A DNA stretch of 64,000 bases, taken from NCBI RefSeq assembly GCF_014451325.2, contig NZ_JACSCH020000005.1:1-64000 (forward strand), written 5' to 3'. The translations under genes and the position numbers were made by a program. Positions 16,906 through 25,504 of the stretch are shown here, in pieces. Numbering within the stretch: position 1 is the first letter of the stretch; every line of letters begins with the position of its first letter. This DNA is from Streptomyces sp. CB02980 (lineage in GTDB: Bacteria > Actinomycetota > Actinomycetes > Streptomycetales > Streptomycetaceae). The notes under the pieces are model-generated. The model had not been told where the DNA came from and made no database searches. It was given only the letters and a program-made list of their open reading frames with translations.

Positions 16906-17667
16906 ATGAGCACGATCCTGGTGACCGGCGGCACGGGAACCCTCGGCCGGCCCGTCTGTGAGCGGCTGCGCGCGGACGGCCACGACGTACGGGTCCTCAG
17001 CAGGCACTCACCGCCCTACGCGGTCGACCTCCGGCAGGGCGGGCCGCTGCTCGACCGGGCCGTCGACGGGGTCGACGCGGTCGTCCACTGCAGCAACATC
17101 CTGCGCGGCGACAAGGACGCCGCCCGCATCCTGATCGAGGCGGCCCGGCGCGCCGGCGTACCGCATCTGCTCTACATCTCGATCATCGGCGTCGACCGGG
17201 TGCCGCTCGGCTACTACCGCACCAAGTACGCGGTGGAGCGCATGATCCAGGGCTCGGGCATCGGCTGGACGCTGCTGCGCACCACCCAGTTCCACGACCT
17301 GATCCTCCAGCTGCTCCAGGGCCTGGCCAAGCCGCCCGTGATGCTGCTGCCCAAGGAGGTACGGGACCAGCCCCTGGAGGTGACGGAGGCGGCCGCGCGC
17401 CTCGCCGAGCTGGCCGCCGGGCCGCCGGCGGGCCGGGTGGAGGACATGGCCGGCCCCGAGATCCGGACCTTCGCCGAGCTTGCCCGCTCCTATCTGCGGG
17501 CGAGCGGCCGCCGGCGCCGCCTCGTCGAGGTGCCGTTGCCGGGCAAGGTCTACCGGGGGCTGCGACGCGGCGAGCACCTGGCACCGGACCGCGCGGTGGG
17601 GCACGTGACGTTCGACGAGTTCCTGGCGCGGCGGTTCGGCGGGGCGAAGGGAACGGCGGGCGGCTAG
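16906..17667 (+). CDS. NmrA-like/atypical SDR NAD(P)-binding protein
   Basis: 253 aa. The N-terminal Rossmann motif TGGTGTLG (about 7-14) is that of atypical short-chain dehydrogenases. The YYRTKYAVE segment keeps a Tyr-x3-Lys-like pattern (YRTKYAVE), and LRTTQFHD follows, as in NmrA/complex I NDUFA9-type proteins. These bind NAD(P)H and act as sugar-nucleotide or redox-sensing proteins; the substrate is unknown. It sits between the chitinase terminator and a convergent ROK gene, so it is probably transcribed alone. Confidence 0.8.
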   Translation: MSTILVTGGTGTLGRPVCERLRADGHDVRVLSRHSPPYAVDLRQGGPLLDRAVDGVDAVVHCSNILRGDKDAARILIEAARRAGVPHLLYISIIGVDRVPLGYYRTKYAVERMIQGSGIGWTLLRTTQFHDLILQLLQGLAKPPVMLLPKEVRDQPLEVTEAAARLAELAAGPPAGRVEDMAGPEIRTFAELARSYLRASGRRRRLVEVPLPGKVYRGLRRGEHLAPDRAVGHVTFDEFLARRFGGAKGTAGG

Positions 17668-17748
17668 CGGACCGCCCGGCCCGGGCGGTGGTCGGCTTCG
17701 CCGCGTCCGCGGCGCACCGACGCCGTTCCCGACCCCGCCTGTCCGGAC

Positions 17749-18891
17749 CTAGATCCCGGTGGCCGGCGTACCGAACAGCGCGTCCTGGGCCGCGTCGCGG
17801 GCGAGGAGGAGCGCGCCGCGCAGGACGGCCGCGCCGCCGAGCGCCGTCGGGCGGACCTCCGTACGGAGCGGGGAGAGGGCCGCCAGTTCCGACTCCACCC
17901 GGGCCGCGAGCTCGGGGCCGCCCTGGTGTCCGGTCTCCCCCGCGAGGACGACGCAGCCGGGATCCAGGACGGAGACGACGGCCGCCGCGCCCACGGCCAG
18001 ACGGCGGGCCAGCGTGTCCAGGAAGGGGCCGTGACCGGAGGCGAGGGCCTCGTCCCGGTCGAGACCGTGGGCGGCGGCCAGGGACTCGACGGCCGCCGCG
18101 CACGCCAGCTCGTGGAAGCCGCCGTCGCAGCCGGTGGCCGAGGGGAGTCCCGAGGTGCCGGGCACGGGCAGGAAGCCGATCTCGCCCGCGCCGCCCGAGG
18201 CCCCGCGGCGCAGTCGCCCGCCCAGGACGACGGCCGCGCCGACGCCCTGGCCGAGCCAGAGCAGGACGAAGTCCTCGCGGTCGCGGGCCGCGCCCTCGCG
18301 CAGTTCGGCGACGGCGGCGAGGTTGGTCTCGTTCTCGACGAGGACGTGCGCGGGCAGCCGTTCCTGGAGGACGCCGACGAGCCGCCGGTGCCAGGCGGGC
18401 AGTCCCGAGGAGTCACGGAGTTCGCCGGTCGCCGGATCGATGAGGCCGGGGGCGCCGACGGCCACGCTGTGCAGCCGGTCCGCACCCGCCTCCTTCACGG
18501 TCCTTTCCAGGAGCGCGACCGCCTTCTCGACGGCGGGCCCGGTGTCGCCCTCGTCGCCGACGGGCACGGAGGCCTCGGCGAGGGTGGTGCCGAGCAGGTC
18601 GGCGACGGTGACGGAGACCGACCGGGTCCGTACGTCGAGGGCGGCGAGGTGCGCGCGGTCGGCGACGAGCCCGTACAGCTTGGCGTTGGGTCCCCGGCGT
18701 TCGGCTCCGGACTCCCCGACGACATGGACGAGCCCGGAGCCCTGGAGCCGCTCGACGAGGTCGGCGACGGAGGGCCGGGAGAGTCCGGTGAGGGTCTTGA
18801 GCTGAGTGGCCGTCAACGGGCCTTCGTCCTGGAGCAGTCGCAGGGCGAACCGGTCGTTGATGGCTCGTGCGGTGCTCGGGGATGCGGCCAT
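17749..18891 (-). CDS. ROK-family transcriptional regulator
   Basis: 380 aa. A winged helix-turn-helix (about 10-75, with GPLTATQLKTLTGLSRPSVADLVERL split across the helix pair) precedes a ROK kinase-like domain. The core has ENETNLAAVAELREG and LGQGVGAAVVL, then GGAGEIGFLPV. The usual zinc motif CxCGxxGC is absent (ATGCDGGFHE instead), so it is unlikely to be a sugar kinase and is a degenerate ROK regulator. It is divergent from the MFS gene across 124 bp that contains a perfect palindrome, which suggests it controls that transporter and itself in response to a sugar-like ligand. Confidence 0.88.
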   Translation of the reverse strand: MAASPSTARAINDRFALRLLQDEGPLTATQLKTLTGLSRPSVADLVERLQGSGLVHVVGESGAERRGPNAKLYGLVADRAHLAALDVRTRSVSVTVADLLGTTLAEASVPVGDEGDTGPAVEKAVALLERTVKEAGADRLHSVAVGAPGLIDPATGELRDSSGLPAWHRRLVGVLQERLPAHVLVENETNLAAVAELREGAARDREDFVLLWLGQGVGAAVVLGGRLRRGASGGAGEIGFLPVPGTSGLPSATGCDGGFHELACAAAVESLAAAHGLDRDEALASGHGPFLDTLARRLAVGAAAVVSVLDPGCVVLAGETGHQGGPELAARVESELAALSPLRTEVRPTALGGAAVLRGALLLARDAAQDALFGTPATGI

Positions 18892-18943
18892 GCGGCGATC
18901 CTCTCAGACGTGCCCGGATGCGGATGGCGTCCTGCGGTCTATT

Positions 18944-18964
18944 TATCAGGCAGGGTTCCTGATA
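18944..18964. promoter_or_regulatory. Palindromic operator between ROK and MFS genes
   Basis: TATCAGG and CCTGATA form a perfect 7-bp inverted repeat with a 7-bp centre. The TAGTTT that follows (18963-18968) is a TANNNT match and may be the MFS -10 box, so a bound dimer would cover it. This is the obvious ROK binding-site candidate. Confidence 0.6.
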
Positions 18965-19015
18965 GTTTACGGCCGCACCACCCGGCCACGCCACACCACC
19001 ACCCAGGGAGGGCCC

Positions 19016-20230
19016 ATGGCGGCGGAGACCGTCACCAGCACCGAACGCCTGCGGCGGGCGCGCTTCGCCGTCGCCGCCGTCTTCTGCGTCCACGGCGCCG
19101 TCACCGGCAGTTTCGCGACCCGCATCCCCTGGATCCAGGAGCACGCGGGCGTGAGCGCGGGGCAGCTCGGACTCGCGCTCGCGTTTCCGGCCCTCGGCGC
19201 CTCCGTCGCGATGCCGCTGGCCGGGGCCGTGTCCCACCGGTTCGGCGCCCGCACGGCGCTGCGCGGCCTGCTCACCCTCTGGACGCTCGCCCTGACACTG
19301 CCCTCGCTCGCCCCGAACGTCTGGGGCCTGTGCGCCGTGCTGTTCGTGTACGGCGCGACCGCCGGCATGTCCGACGTGGCGATGAACGCGCTCGGGGTCG
19401 AGACCGAGAACCGGCTCGGCAAGTCCATCATGTCGAGCCTGCACGGCATGTGGAGCGCGGGCGCCCTCATCGGCTCCGCCGCCGGTACGGTCGCCGCCCA
19501 CCTCGGCGGCGACGCCAGGCTCCACCACCTGATCGCGGCCCTGATCCTCACCGCCCTCGGCCTGGTCTTCTGCCAGGGCGTCCTGGACATGCGCAGCACG
19601 CCGGACGAGGAGCCGCCCCCGCGCTTCTCGCTGCCGCCGAAGTCCGCGCTGATCATCGGCGCGATCGGCTTCTGCGCGGTGTTCGCGGAGGGCGCCAGCC
19701 TCGACTGGTCGGCCGTCTACCTCCGGGACGAGCTGGGCAGCTCCGCCGGGCTCGCGGCCGCCTCCACGACCGCCTTCGCGCTGACGATGACCGTCGCGCG
19801 CCTGGCCGGCGACCGGGTCGTGGACCGCTTCGGCGCGGTCCGTACGGTACGGGTCGGCGGCGCCGTCGCCACCCTCGGCGGGGTCCTGGTCGTCGTCGCC
19901 CCGCACGCCGCCGTCGCCATGGCCGGATTCGGTCTCATCGGGCTCGGGGTCGCGGTCGTCGTCCCGCTCGCCTTCGCCGCGGCCGGGCGCAGTGGTCCGA
20001 ATCCGAGCCAGGCCATCGCGGGCGTCGCCACCATCACGTACACCTCGGGGCTCATCGCCCCCTCGGCGATCGGCGGCATCGCCGACGCGACCTCGCTGGT
20101 CTTCTCGTTCGGCCTGGTCACCCTGCTCGCCCTGGGGCTGGTCGTGGGCGCGGGCGTCCTCAGGTCCGGCGAGCGGGAGTCCACGCCGGCGAAGCCCGCT
20201 CAGGAGAAGGCCCCGGGCCACGTCGGGTAG
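19016..20230 (+). CDS. Major facilitator superfamily transporter
   Basis: 404 aa with about 12 hydrophobic helices. SHRFGARTALRG after helix 2 is the conserved MFS loop 2-3 motif, and GDRVVDRFGAVRTVR is its copy in the second half. The ATG at 19016 follows GGGAGG. The family includes sugar and drug exporters, and a FucP-like or YbjJ-like subgroup seems likely from the N-terminal VTGSFATRIPWIQ. Divergent pairing with a ROK regulator favours a carbohydrate-related substrate, but that is inference. Confidence 0.85.
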   Translation: MAAETVTSTERLRRARFAVAAVFCVHGAVTGSFATRIPWIQEHAGVSAGQLGLALAFPALGASVAMPLAGAVSHRFGARTALRGLLTLWTLALTLPSLAPNVWGLCAVLFVYGATAGMSDVAMNALGVETENRLGKSIMSSLHGMWSAGALIGSAAGTVAAHLGGDARLHHLIAALILTALGLVFCQGVLDMRSTPDEEPPPRFSLPPKSALIIGAIGFCAVFAEGASLDWSAVYLRDELGSSAGLAAASTTAFALTMTVARLAGDRVVDRFGAVRTVRVGGAVATLGGVLVVVAPHAAVAMAGFGLIGLGVAVVVPLAFAAAGRSGPNPSQAIAGVATITYTSGLIAPSAIGGIADATSLVFSFGLVTLLALGLVVGAGVLRSGERESTPAKPAQEKAPGHVG

Positions 20231-20295
20231 CGGTTCCGGGCCCGGCGGACAGCGGGACCCGGGCCCGGGCGAACGTCCCCGGCCCCGGCGGCGCA

Positions 20296-20301
20296 TACCA
20301 T
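20296..20301 (+). promoter_or_regulatory. -10 box of the nucleobase permease gene
   Basis: TACCAT (TANNNT) lies about 60 bp before the ATG at 20361. No clear -35 is present. Confidence 0.4.
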
Positions 20302-20360
20302 GTGGCTGATCTTTTGCGGTCACGACACGGCCGCCTGAACCGGAGAACGGGAGCCACCTC

Positions 20361-21791
20361 ATGAACCTCGGCGTGCGCTGGACCTTGCACGGCGACGGGA
20401 AGACACCCGCTCCCGGAGCCGTCGTCCGCCCGGACGAACGGCTCTCCTGGCCCCGTACGGTCGGCCTCGGCGCCCAGCACGTGGTCGCCATGTTCGGGGC
20501 GTCGTTCGTCGCTCCGGTGCTCATGGGTCTCGACCCGAACCTCGCGATCATGATGTCCGGTTTCGCGACCGCGATCTTCCTCCTCGCGACCCGCGGCACC
20601 GTCCCCTCCTACCTGGGCTGCTCGCTCTCGTTCGTCGGTGTCGCCGCCGCGATCCGGGCCTCCGGCGGCACCAGCGCCACCGTGACCGGCGCGGTCCTCG
20701 TCGTCGGCGCGGTGCTCTTCCTCGCCGGTCTCGCGGTCAGGAAGTTCGGCGCGCGGATCATCCACGCGGCGATGCCGCCGATCGTGACCGGCGCCGTCGT
20801 CATGCTGATCGGCTTCAACCTGGCCCCGGTCACCGCGGCGACGTACTGGCCGCAGGACCAGTGGACGGCCCTGCTCGTGATGCTGTTCACCGGCCTCGCC
20901 GTCGTCTGTCTGCGCGGCTTCTGGTCCCGGATCGCGATCTTCCTCGGCCTGATCTTCGGCTACGGCATCTCGTGGATCTTCGACCTGGTCTTCGGCAAGA
21001 TCAACTCGATGTCCGCGAGCGGCCAGGTCACCGACCACTGGCGGCTCGACCTCTCCGGTGTCTCCCAGGCCGACTGGCTCGGTCTGCCCTCGTTCCACGG
21101 CCCGAGCTTCGAGTGGTCCGCGATCCTGGTCGCGCTGCCCGTCGTCATCGCCCTGATCGCCGAGAACGCCGGACACGTCAAGGCGGTCGGCGAGATGACC
21201 GGCAGGTCGCTGGACGACCAGCTCGGCACCGCGATCGCCGCCGACGGCGCCGCCTCGATGCTGTCGACGGCGGTGGGCGGCCCGCCGAACACCACGTACT
21301 CCGAGAACATCGGCGTCATGGCCGCCACCCGGGTCTACTCGACGGCCGCCTACTGGGCCGCCGCCGGCTTCGCCCTGCTCTTCGGCCTCTGCCCGAAGTT
21401 CGGCGCGGTCGTCGCCGCCATCCCCGGTGGCGTCCTGGGCGGCATCACCGTGATCCTTTACGGCATGATCGGCCTGCTGGGCGCCCAGATCTGGATCAAC
21501 GCCAAGGTCGACCTGCGCAATCCGCTCAACCTGGTCCCGGCCGCCGCGGGCATCATCATCGGCGTCGGCGGGGTGAAGCTGACCTTCACGGACACCTTCG
21601 AGCTGGGCGGCATCGCGCTCGGCACGATCGTCGTCATCACCGGCTACCACGTGCTGCGGGCCTTCGCCCCGGCCCACCTCAAGCAGCAGGAGCCGCTGCT
21701 CGACTCGGGCACCAGCTCGTACGAGAGCACGTCCGGCGAAAGCACGTCCGGTGAGAGCACGTCCGGCGACGAGCCGCTGTCGAAGAACTGA
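20361..21791 (+). CDS. NCS2 uracil/xanthine permease
   Basis: 476 aa with about 14 hydrophobic segments. GAQHVVAMFGASFVAP near the N-terminus and ALIAENAGHVKAVGEM plus GGPPNTTYSENIGVMAATRVYS in the second half are the hallmark segments of UraA-type nucleobase:cation symporters. The E in AENAGH and the GGPPNTTYSEN region contact the base and proton in UraA. It probably imports uracil; xanthine or urate cannot be excluded. The extreme C-terminus carries a triple STSGE repeat encoded by three 15-bp units. No purine or pyrimidine catabolic gene is adjacent. Confidence 0.9.
   Translation: MNLGVRWTLHGDGKTPAPGAVVRPDERLSWPRTVGLGAQHVVAMFGASFVAPVLMGLDPNLAIMMSGFATAIFLLATRGTVPSYLGCSLSFVGVAAAIRASGGTSATVTGAVLVVGAVLFLAGLAVRKFGARIIHAAMPPIVTGAVVMLIGFNLAPVTAATYWPQDQWTALLVMLFTGLAVVCLRGFWSRIAIFLGLIFGYGISWIFDLVFGKINSMSASGQVTDHWRLDLSGVSQADWLGLPSFHGPSFEWSAILVALPVVIALIAENAGHVKAVGEMTGRSLDDQLGTAIAADGAASMLSTAVGGPPNTTYSENIGVMAATRVYSTAAYWAAAGFALLFGLCPKFGAVVAAIPGGVLGGITVILYGMIGLLGAQIWINAKVDLRNPLNLVPAAAGIIIGVGGVKLTFTDTFELGGIALGTIVVITGYHVLRAFAPAHLKQQEPLLDSGTSSYESTSGESTSGESTSGDEPLSKN
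21723..21767. repeat. Three 15-bp in-frame repeats in the permease tail
   Basis: Three near-identical 15-bp units (GAGAGCACGTCCGGC and variants) encode ESTSG three times at the cytoplasmic C-terminus. Copy-number change would alter only tail length. Confidence 0.7.
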
Positions 21792-21864
21792 GTGATTCGC
21801 CCGTTCTGGGTAAGCCGGGCCTGAGGAGTTCCCTCCCGGGCCCGGCGACTGGGAGCCTGCCCGC

Positions 21865-22599
21865 ATGGCGCAGACCCAGCAGATCGGGCAGAGCGAACAG
21901 ACACAGCGGGTCGGGCGGCAGCCCGGGCCGTTCCTCGCGGTCGACCCCGTGGTGGACCGGATGCGGGCGTTCCGATCGGCCTGGCATCCGGCCGACGGGG
22001 TCGCCGTCTTCAACCGGGTCTATCTGACCGTCACCGAGGAGATCGGCCACGCCATCGAGGCGGGCGGCTTCGCCGACCGGCGTGCCGCCGCCACCCTCGA
22101 CGTGCGGTTCGCCGAGCGGTACCTGACGGCGGTCGACGCGGCCGCGACCGGCCGCCCCTCCCCCGCCTGCTGGCGGCCGCTGTTCCGCTACCGCCGCCAT
22201 CCCGGCGTACGGCCGCTGCAGTTCGCGCTGGCCGGGATCAACGCCCACATCGGCCACGACCTGGCCCTCGCGGTGGTCGACACCTGCCGGGTCCTGGAGT
22301 GCGCGCCCACCGACCTGGAGGACGAGTTCGACCGGGTCGGCGACGTCCTGGTCCTCCTGGAGGAGCGCATCCGGGAGGAACTGATGCCGGGCCCGGACCT
22401 CCTGGAGATCGCGGACCCGCTGACACATCTGCTCGGCTGCTGGAGCCTCGACCGGGCCCGCGACGGGGCCTGGCTGGCGGCGCGCTCGCTGTGGCAGCTG
22501 CGCGGCCTGCCCGAGCTGGCCGAGGAGTTCACGGAACGCCTCGACCGCTCGGTGGGCCTGGTGGGGCGGATGCTCCTCACGCCCCTGACCAGGCCATGA
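21865..22599 (+). CDS. DUF5995 family protein
   Basis: 244 aa, soluble and mostly helical. The central LRPLQFALAGINAHIGHDLALAVVDTC-type segment (here PLQFALAGINAHIGHDLA) with two conserved His and an Asp resembles the DUF5995 signature, which suggests a metal-binding helical bundle. No enzymatic role is established. It is convergent with the amine-oxidase-like gene, with a 46-bp gap. The ATG has no strong ribosome site; GAGCCT six bases upstream may again be a leaderless -10. Confidence 0.7.
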   Translation: MAQTQQIGQSEQTQRVGRQPGPFLAVDPVVDRMRAFRSAWHPADGVAVFNRVYLTVTEEIGHAIEAGGFADRRAAATLDVRFAERYLTAVDAAATGRPSPACWRPLFRYRRHPGVRPLQFALAGINAHIGHDLALAVVDTCRVLECAPTDLEDEFDRVGDVLVLLEERIREELMPGPDLLEIADPLTHLLGCWSLDRARDGAWLAARSLWQLRGLPELAEEFTERLDRSVGLVGRMLLTPLTRP

Positions 22600-22645
22600 A
22601 CCGGCCGGGCCGGTCCGGACCCGGCCGGGCCCGAGACCGTACGGC

Positions 22646-24343
22646 TCAGTCCTCCGGCAGCTCGACCGGGGCGATCTCGTCGTACACGTCGCCCGGACCC
22701 GGGTTGGTGGCATCGGTGCCGCCGCCGAAGTGGTGCATCACGCCCCACACCGCGTTGAGCGCCGTCTGCACCGCGCCCTCGGCCCAGCCGGCCGTCCAGG
22801 AGATGTCGTCGCCCGCGAGGAAGATGCCCCGCTTGTCCTCGGGCAGCCGGTCCTGCATGAAGTGGGTGAACAGGCGCCGCTGGTAGCGGTAGTGACCGGG
22901 CAGGTTCGCCTTGAACGCGCCCATGAAGTAGGGCTCGTTCTCCCAGGAGACCGTCACCGGGTTGCCGATGATGTGCTTCCGGATGTCGACCTTCGGGTAG
23001 ATCTCGCCGAGCGACTTCAGCATGACCTCCATCCGCTCGTTCGCGGACAGCGGCAGCCACTTCAGGCTGTCGTCGCACCAGGTGTACGACAGGCAGATGG
23101 TGGCCGGCTTGTCCGGGCCGTCGTCCAGGAGGTACGTGCCGCGGGTCATCCGGTCGGTGAGCGTCATCGACATGACGTCACGGCCGGTCTCCTCGTCCCT
23201 GTCCAGCCAGAACGGCCGATCGACGGGCACGAACAGCTTCGAGGACTCCATGTAGTGGGTGCGCTCGATCGCCGTCCAGTGGTCGATCGGGAAGAGCGAG
23301 TCGTCGCAGGCGATCTTGGAGAGCAGCATCCAGGACTGGGCGGTGAAGATCGCCGCCTGGAAGGTACGGATGTCGCCGGAGGCGTCGGTGACGGTGATCC
23401 GGTTGCCGGCGGTCCGGTTCAGCCGGGTCACGGCCGGCTTCGGGGCGCCCTCGTGCAGGGAGCTGAGCGAGGTGCCCTGCGCCCAGTGGATGATCTTCTC
23501 CGGCTCGCGCTCCCACAGGCGCAGCGGCAGCTGCTGCGAGCCGCCGACGATGCCGCGGTGGTGGTCGTCCGCCTCGGTGTAGACGACGCGGAGGATCTCC
23601 AGGATGGAGTTGGGGAAGTCGGTGTCCCAGCCGCCGGTGCCGAAGCCGACCTGGCCGAAGATCTCGCGGTGCCGGAAGGACTTGAAGGACTCCGACTCGC
23701 AGAGGAAGCCGTAGAAGGTCTGGTTGTCGAGCTTCTCGACGAGCTTCGACCAGATCTCGCGGATGCGCGGGACGTCGCGCTCGCGCATGGCCTGGTTCAT
23801 GTCGGAGAAGTCGGCGCCCTCGTCGAGGCAGGCGTTCCACGCGTTCATCACGTCGCGGTAGACCTGCGGGAGGTCGTCGACGGTGGTGGCGTAGTGCGAC
23901 TCGCCCTTGAGGTCGACGACGGTCGAGGGGGTCGTCTCGGCCAGCGGGTTCGGGAAGGGCGTGGTCTCCAGGCCGACCAGGTCGATGTAGTGCTGGAGCG
24001 CGGTCGAGGAGGGCGGGAAGCGCATGGCGCCCATCTCGGCGGTGAGGCCCTCGGTGGCGGTGCCCTCGAAGCCGACGGTACGCAGCCGGCCACCGATCTG
24101 GTCGGCCTCGTAGACGACGGGCTTGAGGCCCATCTTCATCAGCTCGTACGCGGCGATGATGCCGGACAGTCCGCCGCCGATGACGGCGACCTCGGTGCCG
24201 TGCTCGGTCGCCGGTATCTGGCCGAGCCCGGCCGGGTGGGCCAGGAAGTCGTCGTAGGCGTACGGGAAGTCCGGACCGAACATGGTGATCGGAGGCTGGC
24301 CGTCGCTGTGCGGGACGGCGGTCGTGGGCACCGTGGACGTCAT
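22646..24343 (-). CDS. Flavin monoamine oxidase, L-lysine 2-monooxygenase-like (DavB-like)
   Basis: 565 aa. The FAD dinucleotide motif VAVIGGGLSGIIAAYELMK (about 53-71) and the second glycine motif GGRLRT are followed by an amine-oxidase core. The C-terminal AGDDISWTAGWAEGAVQTAL is the FAD-contact and substrate motif. The N-terminal ITMFGPDFPYAYDDFLAHPAG matches, from memory, the start of Pseudomonas L-lysine 2-monooxygenase, which oxidatively decarboxylates lysine to 5-aminovaleramide. The gene upstream is a nitrilase-type amidase, as in davBA. The substrate may be another amino acid (Phe, Trp or Arg oxygenases share the fold). No signal peptide, so it acts in the cytoplasm. Confidence 0.82.
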   Translation of the reverse strand: MTSTVPTTAVPHSDGQPPITMFGPDFPYAYDDFLAHPAGLGQIPATEHGTEVAVIGGGLSGIIAAYELMKMGLKPVVYEADQIGGRLRTVGFEGTATEGLTAEMGAMRFPPSSTALQHYIDLVGLETTPFPNPLAETTPSTVVDLKGESHYATTVDDLPQVYRDVMNAWNACLDEGADFSDMNQAMRERDVPRIREIWSKLVEKLDNQTFYGFLCESESFKSFRHREIFGQVGFGTGGWDTDFPNSILEILRVVYTEADDHHRGIVGGSQQLPLRLWEREPEKIIHWAQGTSLSSLHEGAPKPAVTRLNRTAGNRITVTDASGDIRTFQAAIFTAQSWMLLSKIACDDSLFPIDHWTAIERTHYMESSKLFVPVDRPFWLDRDEETGRDVMSMTLTDRMTRGTYLLDDGPDKPATICLSYTWCDDSLKWLPLSANERMEVMLKSLGEIYPKVDIRKHIIGNPVTVSWENEPYFMGAFKANLPGHYRYQRRLFTHFMQDRLPEDKRGIFLAGDDISWTAGWAEGAVQTALNAVWGVMHHFGGGTDATNPGPGDVYDEIAPVELPED

Positions 24344-24409
24344 GGGGTACGGACTCCTTGCACGGAAAAAGGGTGAGGCCTGGCGACTGCGCGAGTGGGG
24401 CGGGGCGGC

Positions 24410-25216
24410 TCAGACGAGAGAGCCGTAAAGGCCCGGGCGCCGGTCGCGGAGGTAGGGGTTCTCCTCGCGGGAGGCCGCGAGGAGGGCCGGGTCGACGTCG
24501 CCGAGGACGAGGTCCTCGCCGCGCCCGGCGCGAGCCCGGGCGGTGCCGTCGGGACCCGCGAGAGTGGAGAGGCCGACGAACTCGAACTCCTTCTCCGGGC
24601 CGGTCCGGTTGGCGTACGCGATGTAGAGCTGGTTCTCGAAGGCGCGGACCGGCACCACGGACAGGGGCACGACCTCGGCGGGGTGCATGAGCGCGGTCGG
24701 TACGAGGAGGAGGTCCGTACCGGCCAGCGCGTGCGCCCGTACGTTCTCGGGGAACTCGACGTCGTAGCAGATCATCATGCCGACGGTGAGGCCGTCGAGC
24801 TCCGCCTGGACGACGGCCCGGTCACCGGGGGTGAACCACTTCAGCTCGAAGTCTCCGAAGAGGTGGGTCTTCCGGTACTGCGCGAGCGGGACGCCGTCGG
24901 CGCCGATGAGCTGCGCGGAGTTGTACAGGACGCCGTGCTGCTCGGTGTCCCGCTCGGGGTAGCCGTAGCCGACGGCCAGGCCGTGGCGCACGGCGATCGC
25001 CGCGACGGCGCGGGCGGACGGGCCGTCGACCGGCTCGGCCAGGCGCGCGATGTCGGCGCCGATGGCGTACCCGGTGAGGAAGAGCTCGGGGGCGAGCAGC
25101 AGTCCCGCTCCGGCTGCGGCGGCACGGCCGGCGGCCTCGTCGAGGACCTTGAGGTTGGCGGCCACGTCACCGAGTTCGCCGGAGCTCTGGAGCAGGGCGG
25201 TGCGCAGCGCGGGCAT
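24410..25216 (-). CDS. Nitrilase-superfamily amidase (DavA-like)
   Basis: 268 aa. The full catalytic triad of carbon-nitrogen hydrolases is visible: E44 in APELFLTGY, K116 in YRKTHLF and C150 in ICYDVEFPE. Size fits 5-aminovaleramide amidohydrolase (DavA) and related short-chain amidases. It is the promoter-proximal gene of a pair, 66 bp before the DavB-like oxygenase, so an oxidative decarboxylation yielding an amide followed by amide hydrolysis is the simple reading. Upstream lies an array of three TTGCG boxes matched in front of the permease-asnC operon. DavT/DavD-type downstream enzymes are not in the window. Confidence 0.85.
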   Translation of the reverse strand: MPALRTALLQSSGELGDVAANLKVLDEAAGRAAAAGAGLLLAPELFLTGYAIGADIARLAEPVDGPSARAVAAIAVRHGLAVGYGYPERDTEQHGVLYNSAQLIGADGVPLAQYRKTHLFGDFELKWFTPGDRAVVQAELDGLTVGMMICYDVEFPENVRAHALAGTDLLLVPTALMHPAEVVPLSVVPVRAFENQLYIAYANRTGPEKEFEFVGLSTLAGPDGTARARAGRGEDLVLGDVDPALLAASREENPYLRDRRPGLYGSLV

Positions 25217-25299
25217 GCGTGATCCTCGGGGGTCGAAGTACAGGGGGAAGACGTCAAAAACGGTACGGTTTCGCGCTCGGTCGGGACAAGACGGCAGCG

Positions 25300-25357
25300 T
25301 TGCGGACCGACCGTCGAACCGTTGCGCGATCGACCGGTGGGGCGGCGATTCGTTGCG
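25300..25357 (-). promoter_or_regulatory. Three phased TTGCG boxes upstream of the amidase gene
   Basis: TTGCG occurs at 25300, 25322 and 25353 (plus-strand orientation), with start-to-start spacings of 22 and 31 bp, about two and three helical turns. This fits an Lrp/AsnC-type protein wrapping DNA. The same motif with spacings of 21 and 30 bp lies upstream of the permease-asnC operon. Confidence 0.5.
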
Positions 25358-25504
25358 TACGGCTCCGCCCGGGGTCGCGGTCCGCCTCCGCCGCGCGGCG
25401 GAGACGGAACCGTCCTGCGGCTCGACGCCGCGCGGCGGGCGCCGCGGAAGAGTGGTGGTCGTCCGGAGGAACCCCGGACGACCTGCCGAAAGGACCGAGT
25501 AGCC

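Noticed and set aside
22600..22645. Terminator between DUF5995 and the DavB-like gene
   Set aside because: CCGG-rich inverted repeats exist, but the pairings are offset and imperfect, so I do not list a terminator.
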